Shown here one piece after another: positions 1-10,986 of a DNA stretch of 60,000 nucleotides; position 1 is the stretch's first letter, and the number at the start of each line of letters is the position of its first letter. The notes under the pieces are model-generated. The model had not been told where the DNA came from. It saw only the letters and a list, made by a program, of their open reading frames with translations, and did no database searches. The stretch comes from Membranipora membranacea (Eukaryota > Bryozoa > Gymnolaemata > Cheilostomatida > Membraniporidae): contig OU612074.1 in assembly GCA_914767715.1 (NCBI GenBank), positions 8,883,501 through 8,943,500 on the forward strand, read 5' to 3'. The position numbers were made by a program, and so were the translations under genes.

Positions 1-394
1 AACGCTTGACATTCTAGAGACCTTGAAAGGAAGAAAATGTGTTACGTTAATGGATATTACTAGGCTTGAATATTAATATGCTATGGTATCTCGAGGATAG
101 ATTCTGTTCCTACCAACAGAGGGAATAGTCAGATAATTGTACGCGTTTCATATTTAACAAAAGAAATAAATCTTTCCGAGACGAATACATAAATTAATCC
201 GGTTTCACTGAATTTGGAGAATGGCTAACCATAACAGGGGAGGTATAGTATGGTATTGTCGGGCTACAAAATTAAAATTTTCCTGCCTCATGGAAACTTT
301 CTTAGAAGCCATGGGATATACAGCACCGTTCCAGAGCACTGGTCAACCAGATATATTTACAAATGAACTTTTTTTCATTCAAACTAGTTATACC

Positions 395-3300
395 TTATTG
401 AGCTGCAGGAGTATCTAGTGTGGGCTGAACTGGTCTGGCTTCGGCTGTAGTGACAGGCTGTATGTTTGGTGCCTGACTACCTGGTGAACTGGTATCCACC
501 AATAACTGCCGAACTGCTGGATACGGAGGAGGGTTTACACTAGGCTGAAGACCAGGTTGGGTACCAGGGTGGGGACCCATCCCTGACATAGGATAACCAC
601 CTGTTTGTGTTGTGTAACCAGGATATGGAGGTCCAAACCCAGACAGAGTTTGCTGTGCGGATGGACTTCCGGGGTACCCTGGCCGTGGCGAATGTTGCAT
701 TCTATTTGACACTGTAGCGATAGCAATGGCAAGGCGATTGTTGGGAGGAAGTCCTGCCCTTCTAACTGTTCTAGTTCTGTTCTTGGCACCTGCGGAATAA
801 AAGCGGAACAGACTTTTCCAATAAATATTATGACAACGTTAACACTGTTGCATTGTTGGAATATTATATCCATAGATTTCGTACAAGGAGCTTACATCAG
901 TTACAATTTGCTTGCTTCTTTCACCTAGATACATAAATTGTCACCTGTCCAATATTGTATGATCATTGTGGTAATTTAATCATTAATTGAACACGGTAGA
1001 TGCTATATACTACTGTTAATTATCAATATCTACTAGTTAATATCCACTGAAAATGTACTTACAGACTCCAGTGATGACCCCAACCACAACCAAAAAAGCA
1101 CAAACACCACCGATAATCCCGCCATAGTCAATTCTGCTATCTGCATGGAAAAAGAAGAAACTAGTAACATAAATAATTATATGAGAAATAAATATAAATA
1201 AATACAAATGAATAATATATATATAATAATATAGTATTATCAACAAACTTTATTAACAGCGCACAGAAATTGATGGAAAAGCACTCCTTCAGAAACACTG
1301 ATATCTATTTTAACAAAGATGGTGCAAATTACTGTTACTATTACTGTTTTGCCTCTGCCCAATACAATAATAAGTATCTTTACATTTTTTGGGATTTTTT
1401 CTTCTCAAATATATTCTATCTCTGTTAGTTATGCAAATAATCTATTTCCATTTTAACTTATATATTTCAGCACTTTTCGGAAAACATTCCGCTTCAGGAA
1501 TGAAACACACTGCCAATAAAAGTGTTAAAAAGTGAAAACAAATAAAAAATTACAGTAACTAGTATTTACACTCTAACAAACACTCGAACTAGTACATCCC
1601 TTTGTCTTGTAGTGAGGGCATTATTCTAGGGATGAGGTGGCAAGAATAAAACTCACAGTTTTTAGGAGACAGTTACATGAACTCTGGCTGTTTGAAACCA
1701 AACAATTATCAGAATTTTGATTTTTCACAAGTTAGCATCACTTACATGATCTATCATGACAGTTCTGTTCATCGCTCCCATCTGAGCAATCATTGTCTCC
1801 ATCACATTTGTAGCTGGAAGTTATCCAATCACCGTTATCACACCTGAAAATCATAATCAAGTTTCCTGATTACAGTGAGATTTCCCGAAAGTTGCATTGT
1901 GAGAGACATAATTTATTATGATAATTATATGAAGATATAAATTCAAAAGGCCTAGTTACATCGACAAGTGTACCAATTTCAAGACATGTTTGAGCTGTAG
2001 TTATCAAATCAATGTGGGGTTTCTTGACTGAGTTAGGGCTTGTTAATATCCTGCAAGGAATAAACTGCTTAATCATATTTAGGGCTAATAACTTGGCTTC
2101 GAGTAATATACTATAGCTATTGTATGATGAAACTTTTCGAAGTCCAATCACGAAAAAACTCCCCACAAAACCAACTCAAGAATTCCTATAAAAAGTTACT
2201 TACTGATACTGTCCTGACCGATAAGTAGAAGTGGTGAAGGGACAGTTCACTTCATCACTATAATCGTGACAGTCGTTATCTCCATCACATCTGTAGCTCC
2301 CAGTTATGCATCTTCCGTTGTTGCATCTGAAAATTGTATTACAAAACATTAACGTGAAATGATTCCATTATCATTGACTAAGCTCGAACTGAAATTCCAA
2401 AAACATTCCACAGTGGATTCATATATGACAATAGTAACAGAGGAATCTTAATTGGCATCATTTTATTTTTCACATAGGCGTATAAGTATAAGTATTAGGT
2501 ATTGTCAGATCACAATGAGGACAATCTATTGCAATTTTCAAGAGAGAAAAGCGTTCCAGTACAACCCAACCGAATAAGAATATGCTGTGATATTGATCTA
2601 TCCCGGTATGGCATGTTAAGTGACCTTGATAAACATTCTCTTACTGAAACTGTCCTGAACGACAAGGCGGAGTTGTGGTGCTGGGACAATTCTGTTCATC
2701 ACTATAATCACCACAGTCGTCATCTCCATCACATTTGTAGCGCCCAGTTATGCATTTTCCGTTGTTGCATCTGAAAATTGTATTACAAAACATTAACATG
2801 AAATGCTTCCATTATCATTGACTAAGCTCAAACTGAAATTCCAAAAACATTCCACAATGGGATTCATATAATGACAATAGTAACAGGGAAATCTCAATTG
2901 GCATCATTTTAATTTCACATAGGCGTTAAGTGTTAGGTATTGTCAGATCACAATGAGGACAATCTATTGCAATTTTCAAGAGAGAAAAGCGTCCCAGTAC
3001 AACCCAACCGAAAAAGAATATGCTGTGACATTGATCAATCCTGGCATGGCATGTTAAGTGACCTTGATAAACATTCTCTTACTGAAACTGTCCTGATCGA
3101 CAAGGCGGAGTTGTGGGACAATTCTGTTCATCACTATAATCACCACAGTCGTTATCTCCATCACATCTGTAGCTCCCAGTTATGCATCTTCCGTTGTTGC
3201 ATCTGAAAATTATAATCGGAAATGTTAACCTTTGATGTCATGATGCAATGTAATCCAAAATTTTTTTGGGGTTTCATAGTCTCGTCTAAAAAAGTCTCCA

Positions 3301-6300
3301 CCCAAGATTTAACAACATTTGGCCGTGACGTAATGTCATGGTGCGATATTGAGTTTCAGCAACAAGCCAAAACCTATAATTACTATTGTCCATAAATAAA
3401 AAATTGAAAGTTCTTGTAGCAATAAATGCAGATCCCAGTAAAATGTTTATAAAACATGTCACCGACTTAAATCCAACTTGAATTCCAAAAACATTGCATT
3501 GTGGGATTTTTCATGCGACAATAGTGAAAAAGAAAACTCAATAACCTCTCAGGGAATCAAATAGTGAGTTGATCAAGTTCTAAACATGCTCTTGTGTGAT
3601 ATATCATTGCTATGGGGATTCTTTTATAGGTATATTAGATTTAAATCGTCCTGCAAGGAACAGAATGGCATCAATAAATTTTAGACATTAAGTATAAGGT
3701 GCTCTACCACAATCAGGACTTTTTATAGCAATAATCAAGAGATAAAACATTCTGCAGTACAACCCAGCCCAGCAAGACTACGCTTCTCGGGCTATTGGCT
3801 AAGATCAAAGTGTCACTACCAATGGCTGATTAGTGCCTGTTTCAGTTTCTGGCAGCTTGCTGCACACATACGATTAGGAGGTCCACCATGGCCTCGCAAG
3901 AAGGAAAAACCTACCATTTTTGGAATAGGTCCTTCTAATCTGATCTTAATCGCATCTTATTCTTTTGCGTAACGGAACACAGCGGGTAAATTTTTTTTGT
4001 GCGCGAGAGCTACTGTAACGCCAAAAGTATCGTTTACAGATACCACTTATCGGTGAGTTTTTTGAGTGGCTGAAGTTATTCAGGGCATAAATTGCGCTAA
4101 TTTAAACAAAGGTATAGGCTGAAAATATTTAGGCGAAAATGTACACTAATAAGGTTAAAATATAATATCTAAATTTAGAGGGTCGCACCAACCGCACTCC
4201 CGCCCTCAGCCTCCTGTAAAGCTGAAAATATTTAGGCGAAAAAGTACACTAATAAGGTAAATATATAATAGGCAAAATAAGAGGGTTGCAGCAGCCGCAC
4301 TCATGCGCTCAGCCTTCTGAAAGGTTGAAAATATTTAGGCGAGAAAATACGCTAATAGGTAAAAATATAATAGCCAAATTTAGAGGGTCGCACCAACCGC
4401 ACTCTTGCGCTCAGCCTTCTGAGAAGTTGAAAATATTTAGGCGAAAAAATACATTAAGGTTAATATATAATAGCCAAATTTAGAGGGTCGCACCACCACA
4501 CTTCTGCACTCAGCCTTCTGAGAGGTTGAAAATATTTAGGCAAATAAATACACTAAGGTTAATATATAATAGCAACAATTAGAGGATCGCACCCACCGCA
4601 CTTGTGCGCTCAGCCTTCTGAGAGGTTGAAAATATTTAGGCAAAAAAATACACTAAGGTTAAATATATAATAGCCAAAATTAGAGGGTTGCACCAACCGC
4701 ACTTGTGCGCTCAGCCTTCTGAGAGGTTGAAAATATTTAGGCAAAAAAATACACTAAGGTAAATATATAATGGGCAAATTTAGAGGGTCGCACCAACCGC
4801 ACTCTTGCACTCAGCCTTCTGAGAGGTTGAAAATATTTAGGCGAAAAAATACACTAAGGTTAATATATAATAGCCAAAATTAGAGGGTCGCACCAACCGC
4901 ACTTGTGCCCTCAGCCTTCTGAGAGGTTGAAAATATTTAGGCAAAAAAATACACTAAGGTTAATATATAATAGCCAAAATTAGAGGGTCGCACCAACCGC
5001 ACTTGTGCGCTCAGCCTTCTGAGAGGTTGAAAATATTTAGGCGAAATAATACACTAAGGTTAATATATAATAGCCAAGTTTAGAGGGTCGCGCGGATTCA
5101 ATTTTTGTAATTACTGTTGGCAATATCTGTGTGAACTGAACTACAGTGAACCCTTTCCACCGCGATTCAGTTGATTGTGCCGGACAATTTTTCTGTGAAT
5201 ACCAAACAACTTGACATTTGACATGAACGCCTGTTAACCTGGGCTAGTTGATTCAAGAAAAGAGAAGATAGTATATGGATAATTGTTCTTTTACTTTTAG
5301 AATGATGCGAAGAAGAGAAGAAGAAACCTCTGAACTTCACATAACATGAGCGTTCTTCAATACATAAATACATAAATACATGAAATTAAAGCTTATGATC
5401 GAATATGATAAACGTTTATTACTATGACAGCTCACTGTCGGCCTAGTGATCTGATTTTTGATACCTATCCCTCACCTTTGCTGCCACGAGATATACTCCT
5501 CCATACTCTCACATTTTATAGGGACAGTTACCAGAACTACCGTCAGTCTTATAGTAATATAACATAATTGTGATGAGAAGAAGAAAGGATTGGAAGTAAT
5601 TCTGGGACCACTAACCGTTGATAACTGTAATTATGGTTGAAGTGAATGAATTTCAGGGACAGTAAAATAGTGGTGCGCTTAGATGATGGTGCAACAAGTT
5701 TAACCTCTTGAATAAAGCACAAAAATAATAATGAACTTAAATCGCCACCCTGCCTGGTCATATTTCTGCTAGCATTGGCAGCCTATTGACAAAAATCTAT
5801 TTTATGGCTGGACATAGCTTTATAGCTGATATCCATATTTGCCTGAGTTCAATTTTCGGCCACAATGTTTTGAACGCAGAGCGCAGGGGTGCGGTAGTGC
5901 GACCCTTTAATTTAGGCTATTATATAATAACCTTAGTGTATTTTTTTGCCTAAATATTTTCAACCCCTCAGAAGGCTGAGCGCACAAGTGCGGTTGGTGC
6001 GACCCTCTAAATTTGGCTATTATATATTAATTAACCTTAGCGTATTGTGTTGCCTAAATATTTTCAACCTCTCAGAAGGCTGAGCGCACGAGTGCGGTTG
6101 GTGCGACCCTCTAAATTTGACTATTATATTTTTACCTATTAGTGTATTTTCTCGCCTAAATATTTTCAACCTCTCAGAAGGCTGAGCGCAAGAGTGCGGC
6201 GGGTGCGACCCTCTAATTTTGCCTATTATATACACCTTATTAGTGTACATTTTCGCCTAAATATTTTCAGCTTTACAGGAGGCTGAGCGCAAGAGTGCAA

Positions 6301-9300
6301 AATCTGGCATCGTTTTGTTTTTAACATAGGCATTATGTATTAGGATCTTGATCTCAATGATGACAATTTATTGCAATATTCAAGCAATAAAACATTCTCA
6401 GTACAACCCCACCCCATTAAGGCTATGCCGTCATATTGATCAATCCTGGCATGGCATGTCAAATGAGTTTGATAAACATTCACTTACTGAAACTGTCCTA
6501 ACTATACCATCGTTTGATGTGACCTTGACAAAGCTTCACTTACTGAAACTGTCCCGAACGGCAGGAGGCGGGAGTGGTAGGAGTTGTGGTGCTGGGACAA
6601 TTCCGTTCATCACTATAATCGCGACAGTCGTTATCTCCATCACACATGAAGTTCCAAGGTATGCATCTACCGTTGTCGCATCTGAAATTTGTAATCCGAA
6701 ATGTTAACCTTCGATCACATGATGCAATACTGCGGTATTCATCGCTGTGAAATGATATCGAACTGTTAAGTAGCCGTTAACATAGATTAATTCAAACCGG
6801 ATTTCCAAAAACATTGCATTCTGGGATTTATATGCGACAATAGTAATTGAAGAAACCTTCAGGGAATTAAACAGCGTGTCGATCTAGTTCCAAACATGTT
6901 CTCTTGTCAAATACCCTTGCTATGGAGACTCTTTCATGTGTATATTTCATTCCAAGCGTTCTGCCGTGAATGGACTGGCATCATTATCCTTATCCTTTGG
7001 GCATAAAATATTAGGTGCTCTACCACAATGATGACGTTTTAATACAAGAAAGAAAAGCTTCCCAGTACAACCCAACCCCCAACAAGGCTATGCCGTGATA
7101 TTGATCAAACCTAACTATACCATCGTTTGATGTGACCTTGACAAAGCTTCACTTACTGAAACTGTCCCGAACGGCAGGAGGCGGGAGTGGTTGTGGCAGA
7201 AGTGGTCGTTGGACAATTCTGTTCATCACTATAATCACCACAGTCGATATCTCCATCACATTTGTAGCGCCCAGTTATGCATTTTCCGTTGTTGCATCTG
7301 AAAATTATAATACAAAATATTAACATTTGATCACAGAGTAAGGATATCCAGAGGGGGGATGTTGAACCAACAAACGTCGCAAAAGTCGAAACGTCGCAAT
7401 TAGCGTTCATTTATTGTCGCAATCCCAAAAACGTCGCAACGAAGGGATTTTATAACGTCGCAAACCCACAATCGTCGCAATTTTTTAAACGTTGCAATAG
7501 CTCGAACCCAATAACGTCGCAAATGTCGCAACTCAACAGAAATGCCGAGTTGTCTTCTTATTTGATGCCTCTACCAATTGCTATGTCATGGGTGGTGTAG
7601 AGGTTAGGATTCGTGCTTCTCAATCTGAGAGTTGCAGGTTCGAATCCCGGTCACTACCGATGCTGTTTAAGGAGGTGAGCTCTCCGGACAATAGCCTAGC
7701 TTGCCCACCCTTACGTTGTACAAGGGTGCGCTAATTAGATGACTTTGATCATGTATCATTGTATCTGTATCATGTATCTGTATCATGTATCATTGTATAT
7801 GTATCAATGTATCATGTAGCATTGTATCTGTATCATGAATCAATGAATCATGTATCATTGTATCATGTATCATTGTATCTGTGTCATGTAGCATTGTATC
7901 TGTATCATGTATCATTGATCTTATGTAAGCATATTCTCATTTGCCCCGAAAGGGGTACTGAATAGCAAATAAAGTTAATATTATTATTATGTCACTATAT
8001 CTGCTAGATGTTGATTAGCGTCCCTTTTATGACAGCATTAAATAAACAAACAATAAAGAAGTGAAAAAATGTATCAAATAACCTGAAAAATACTCAACAA
8101 TTATCCATAGCACAATATTATAACATCGATATTCAACTCCCCACCGTGTTTTGAAGTTCGTATGCACCTACCTACATCTTGCAACATATCATCATCACAA
8201 ATTTTCATAATATGAGAAGACAACTCGGCAGTTTTGATGACTTGCGACATTTGCAACGTTAGTGGGTTCGAGCTATTGCGACATTTAAAAAGTTGCGGCG
8301 TTTGTGGGTTTGCGACGTTACAAAAACTCCTCGTTGCGATGTTTTTTTGGGATTGCGACGTTAGTGGAACGCTAGATTGTGACATTTTGACGTTTGCGGC
8401 GTTTGTGGGTTCAACAGGGGACTTCAATGATAGCTATAGTGCCTGCGGTTTTGATTCACAGGGGGATAATCATCAATCTGGCTTCCTGCAAGATTTACTA
8501 GTTATATAAGTTACAATGGCAATTTGTCTTGCATACACACATATCTATGATGGGCCATATTTCATTCTGTAATTATTCTAAAGTCTGTTTTCCAACTTTA
8601 GTGAAAAATTGCCAAACTTCAAGCTATACAACATATTGTTGTCATTTTTTGCTAGGATACATCGGCTATGAGTAATCTTGGTTTTTAGAATGAGTTATAT
8701 CACAGATTTTTGTGTGACTTTGGTAAGTACACAGACACTTCCTATAAATTTGATGACCAGAAGATTATCAATTGTCACACGTAAATATATATGATATAAC
8801 TCATTAAAAAACCTGGAGGCTTATAGCCTTTGCATCCTAGCAAAATACAGAATTAATTATGGCTCATCATAGGTAGGTATGTGTGCAAGAAAAATGCCAT
8901 TGTAACATATATAGATAATGAGATATAGTTAATGGCACCCAGCTGTGCACGATTTCCCCTCAGACAATCAAAAACCACAAGCAGTATATAACTATCATTG
9001 AAGGTTTTCCTCTGATATCCTTACTCTGTGATTTGATCCCATTATGCAATGCTTGTTCACACATCGCAGTGACATTCACTTTCCTTAACAAATTTCTTTT
9101 TTTTCCTTTTTCCTCTTGGCACATAACCAAAAGCATTTTTTTTCTTTAGGATGATTATGATGCCAATAAAAGTATTTTGAAAAAAATGAGTCCATTATCA
9201 TTGACTATATGCTCCAATTTGAACCCTTAAATCATTGCATTGGGGGATTCATATGTGAAAATAGTAACAGAGAAATGAGAGAAATGAATTGCAAAATCTG

Positions 9301-10986
9301 GCATCGTTTTGTTTTTAACATAGGCATTATGTATTAGGATCTTGATCTCAATGATGACAATTTATTGCAATATTCAAGCGATGAAACATTCCCAGTACAA
9401 CCCCACCCCATTAAGGCTATGCCGTCATATTGATCAATCCCGGCATGGCATGTTAAATGACTTTGATAAACATTCACTTACTGAAACTGTCCTGAATGAC
9501 AAGGCGGAGTTGTGGTGCTGGGACAATTCTGTTCATCACTCCAATCATCGCAATCATTATCTCCATCACATTTGTAGCGCCCAGTTATGCATCTACCGTT
9601 GTTGCATCTGAAAATTACAATCCAAATGTTAACATCTGAACTCATGATGCAATTCATACTTGCACATCCCGGTGAAATGATTATAAATTGTTATATAAAC
9701 ATTATCATTGTCTTAAATCCAACTGGATTTAAAAAAAAACATTGTAGTCTGGGATTTATATATGACAATAGATATTATGTGACCTTGAAAAAGCTTCACT
9801 CACTGAAACTGTCCTGAATGGCAGGAGGCAGGAGTGGTTGTGGTACTGGGACAATTCCGCTCATCACTCCAATCGTCACAGTCATTATCTCCATCACATT
9901 TGTAGCCCCATTGTATACAGTTGCTGTTATTACACCTACAAATTGTAATTGAACCTCTTTTCCAAATGCTGTAACCGTATCCAGAAACATCAAAGCTGAT
10001 AAGTTGTAAATTGCCACAGAGTTGAGTTATAGATGTTGGGGTTTTAGGCTCTTGGACGATAGCGTGTGTCAGCGTTCGGTGGGCGGTTTGTGACTCTTAT
10101 ACCTCGGCAGCATATTGCCACATTGTTGTTGCCTGGGGAATATGAATGATACATCTGAGACAAAATTGCTGGTTTGTTGAAATGGTAAAACGAAATACCT
10201 CCCTCCTTGTGGTCACTTACGCAAATGTGTTGTAGCAAATGCAGTTTACTTCGTCTGAAAGATCACCACAGTCATTATCGTCATCACATTCATAGGATTC
10301 ATGTATACAACGGCCGTTGCCACATTCAAACTGGTAAAACCCACAGCTAGCAGTCGCTTCAATATGAAAACAAAGAGGTGACAACTTGGAACAATATGCT
10401 TTCATTTTTCAATTTGGTTTGCAACATTTTAAATTACCATGTTATATGGGGAGAGTTATCCTTAGATGGACTTAACAGATAACAGTGAGTGCCCAGAGAT
10501 TGAGAAAAATTATTGCGGGGTCTCAAGACTACTTCAAAAGGTTATCAGACGGATTCCTGTGTAAAAACTAAGTTAGTGAGATGTGTTAGGGGTATTCTGA
10601 GGGAAGTTGGACAGACTGAAGAAAAAAGAGTACAGAAACTTGATATTTTGCATAAGTAGCTTCACTTTCTGTAGAAACCTTGTGTTGCCAGATGAGAAAC
10701 TTCTCCTATACATAATTGATTGATCTGTTAAGCTAGACTACCCGCTACATTTCACTATCTAAATAACCACATGGTCAGCCTGTTTTGGGACAAACAACTT
10801 AGTGTTAGTGTATAGTACAATAGCGATTGTGTAGATTGTGAGACAAAAAGGAGGATAAGAAAGCGAACCTAACAAGCTCTGGATGTTACAGGAAAGGAAG
10901 ACGGACTCTTACATACCAGATACAAGGAGGAGAACTGATAGCAGCAGGGAACAAAACCTCACAAATGAATTCTCTGTCGGCTTCAT
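395..10986 (-). CDS. A1: LDLa-repeat type I membrane protein with proline-rich PPxY tail (12 exons, ~560 aa)
   Basis: Exons in transcript order: 10986-10917 (signal peptide, Met-Lys-Pro start and a Leu-rich core), LDLa exons 10356-10221, 9935-9804, 9607-9482, 7297-7157, 6681-6544, 3202-3083, 2770-2645, 2326-2204 and 1843-1746, TM exon 1140-1063, tail exon 789-395. The coding sum is 1,683 bp with no stop, and every junction has GT/AG and matching phase. LDLa exons carry the six-Cys pattern and the acidic DxSDE calcium motif, joined by short Thr/Pro linkers. The membrane span ([18 protein letters not shown]) is followed by basic KNRTRTVRR, so the tail is cytoplasmic. The tail is rich in Pro, Gly and Tyr and has NPPPYP, a WW-domain ligand. 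The architecture is like LDLRAD3/LDLRAD4; ligand and function are unknown. The last LDLa lacks Cys1 and Cys3. Largest introns are 3203-6543 and 7298-9481. Confidence 0.75.
3083..3202 (-). other. Example of the movable LDLa exon cassette (A1 exon 7)
   Basis: The 120-bp exon has phase 2 at both ends. It begins A|TGC with Cys2 of one LDLa repeat ([19 protein letters not shown]) and ends with CRSGQFQ, the Cys1 strand of the next. With about 310-320 bp of intron it forms a cassette of about 440 bp. Neighbouring copies start at 2770 and 2326 and share intron sequence as well as exon sequence. Confidence 0.8.
3203..4112. other. A1 intron sequence with SINE; no other gene seen
   Basis: It contains LDLa-cassette intron sequence to about 3660, then the U2-like SINE region. 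I see no exon here on either strand. Confidence 0.5.
3779..3905 (+). mobile_element. U2-snRNA-derived SINE, unit 1
   Basis: It opens CTACGCTTCTCGGGCTATTG and GCTAAGATCAAAGTGT, matching the 5' end of U2 snRNA (GCTTCTCGGCC, TTGGCTAAGATCAAGTGT). A later stretch GCCTGTTTCAGTTTCTGG resembles the next part of U2 (CTGTT and TCAGTTT blocks) with changes. The body runs to about GGTCCACCATGGCCTCGC. Confidence 0.7.
4113..5093 (+). repeat. ~100-bp minisatellite, forward array, about 10 copies (unit 1)
   Basis: Ten copies of a roughly 100-bp monomer with the core GAAAATATTTAGGC, then ATACACTAAGG, then AGAGGGTCGCACCAACCGC. Each monomer has two small adjacent hairpins, CGCAC-TT-GTGCG and CTCAG-CCTT-CTGAG. 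It faces a second array in the opposite orientation at 5884-6297. Both lie in the A1 intron 3203-6543. Confidence 0.9.
5094..5883. other. Spacer between opposed minisatellite arrays
   Basis: About 790 bp of unique-looking sequence, kept in units 2 and 3 with a small deletion and some substitutions. Short open frames here have no recognisable domain. I see no gene. Confidence 0.4.
5884..6297 (-). repeat. ~100-bp minisatellite, inverted array, about 4 copies (unit 1)
   Basis: Same monomer as 4113-5093 in reverse complement (core GCCTAAATATTTTC). With the forward array it forms an inverted repeat with arms of at least 400 bp around a 790-bp spacer. This resembles a fold-back element whose ends are built of tandem repeats. 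Confidence 0.85.
7589..7987 (+). mobile_element. tRNA-derived SINE nested inside the fold-back element
   Basis: It is flanked by TATGTCA on both sides (7582-7588 and 7988-7994). The head resembles tRNA-Glu, with an A-box region (GTAGAGGTTAGGATTCG), a B box (GGTTCGAATCC) and an acceptor-like pairing GGTGGTG/CACTACC, but the anticodon stem is lost. The tail has ATAAAGTTAATATTATTATT. The middle holds a degenerate TGTATCAT simple repeat. Confidence 0.75.
7745..7925. repeat. Degenerate TGTATCATTGTATC simple repeat
   Basis: Repeated words TGTATC and ATCATGTATCATTG over about 180 bp inside the nested SINE. Confidence 0.7.

Larger units (their letters stand above)
7361..8415. mobile_element. Fold-back element with CGTCGCAA sub-repeats in its TIRs, inserted in the outer MITE
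   Basis: Terminal inverted repeats of about 190 bp (7361-7555 and 8225-8415) start GTTGAACC and hold many copies of an ACGTCGCAA-like word. Flanking AGGGG on both sides is a possible 5-bp target duplication, though the left side lies in a run of G and is uncertain. No transposase is visible, so it is probably non-autonomous. Confidence 0.7.
7332..9030. mobile_element. Outer fold-back MITE with long TIRs, carrying two nested insertions
   Basis: Both ends read CACAGAGTAAGGATATC inward and are flanked by ATTTGAT (7325-7331 and 9031-9037), a 7-bp target duplication. The TIR continues on the right arm about 8850-9030. On the left arm it is interrupted by another element at about 7361-8415 and resumes at CTTCAATGATAG. 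Without the insertion the element would be about 640 bp. The flanks without the element match the usual LDLa intron (GTTAAC...TTTGAT...ATGATGCAAT). It lies in the A1 intron 7298-9481. Confidence 0.75.

Noticed and set aside
221-418. Plus-strand 65-codon open frame
   Set aside because: It lies in the 3' flank and end of the A1 tail on the opposite strand, and the copies at 26899, 40493 and 54083 change frame and length. No domain.
535-873. 112-codon minus-strand open frame across the A1 tail
   Set aside because: Out of frame with the proline-rich tail and runs into the intron; the tail frame agrees with splice phase and with all paralogues.
2502-3206. Two plus-strand frames of about 90 codons, similar to each other
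   Set aside because: They are antisense shadows of the duplicated LDLa cassettes of A1.
4113-5093. Telomere-like TTAGGC word in the minisatellite
   Set aside because: It occurs once per 100-bp monomer and not as a direct hexamer repeat.
4113-6297. CRISPR array
   Set aside because: The monomers are contiguous tandem repeats of about 100 bp without unique spacers, in an animal intron.
7589-7660. A tRNA-Glu gene
   Set aside because: The A and B boxes are present but the anticodon stem does not pair, and the sequence continues as a SINE with target duplications.
9796-10017. Minus-strand frame extending the third A1 exon upstream
   Set aside because: The frame that matches LDLa starts at the acceptor 9935; the upstream part has no LDLa pattern and is best read as intron.
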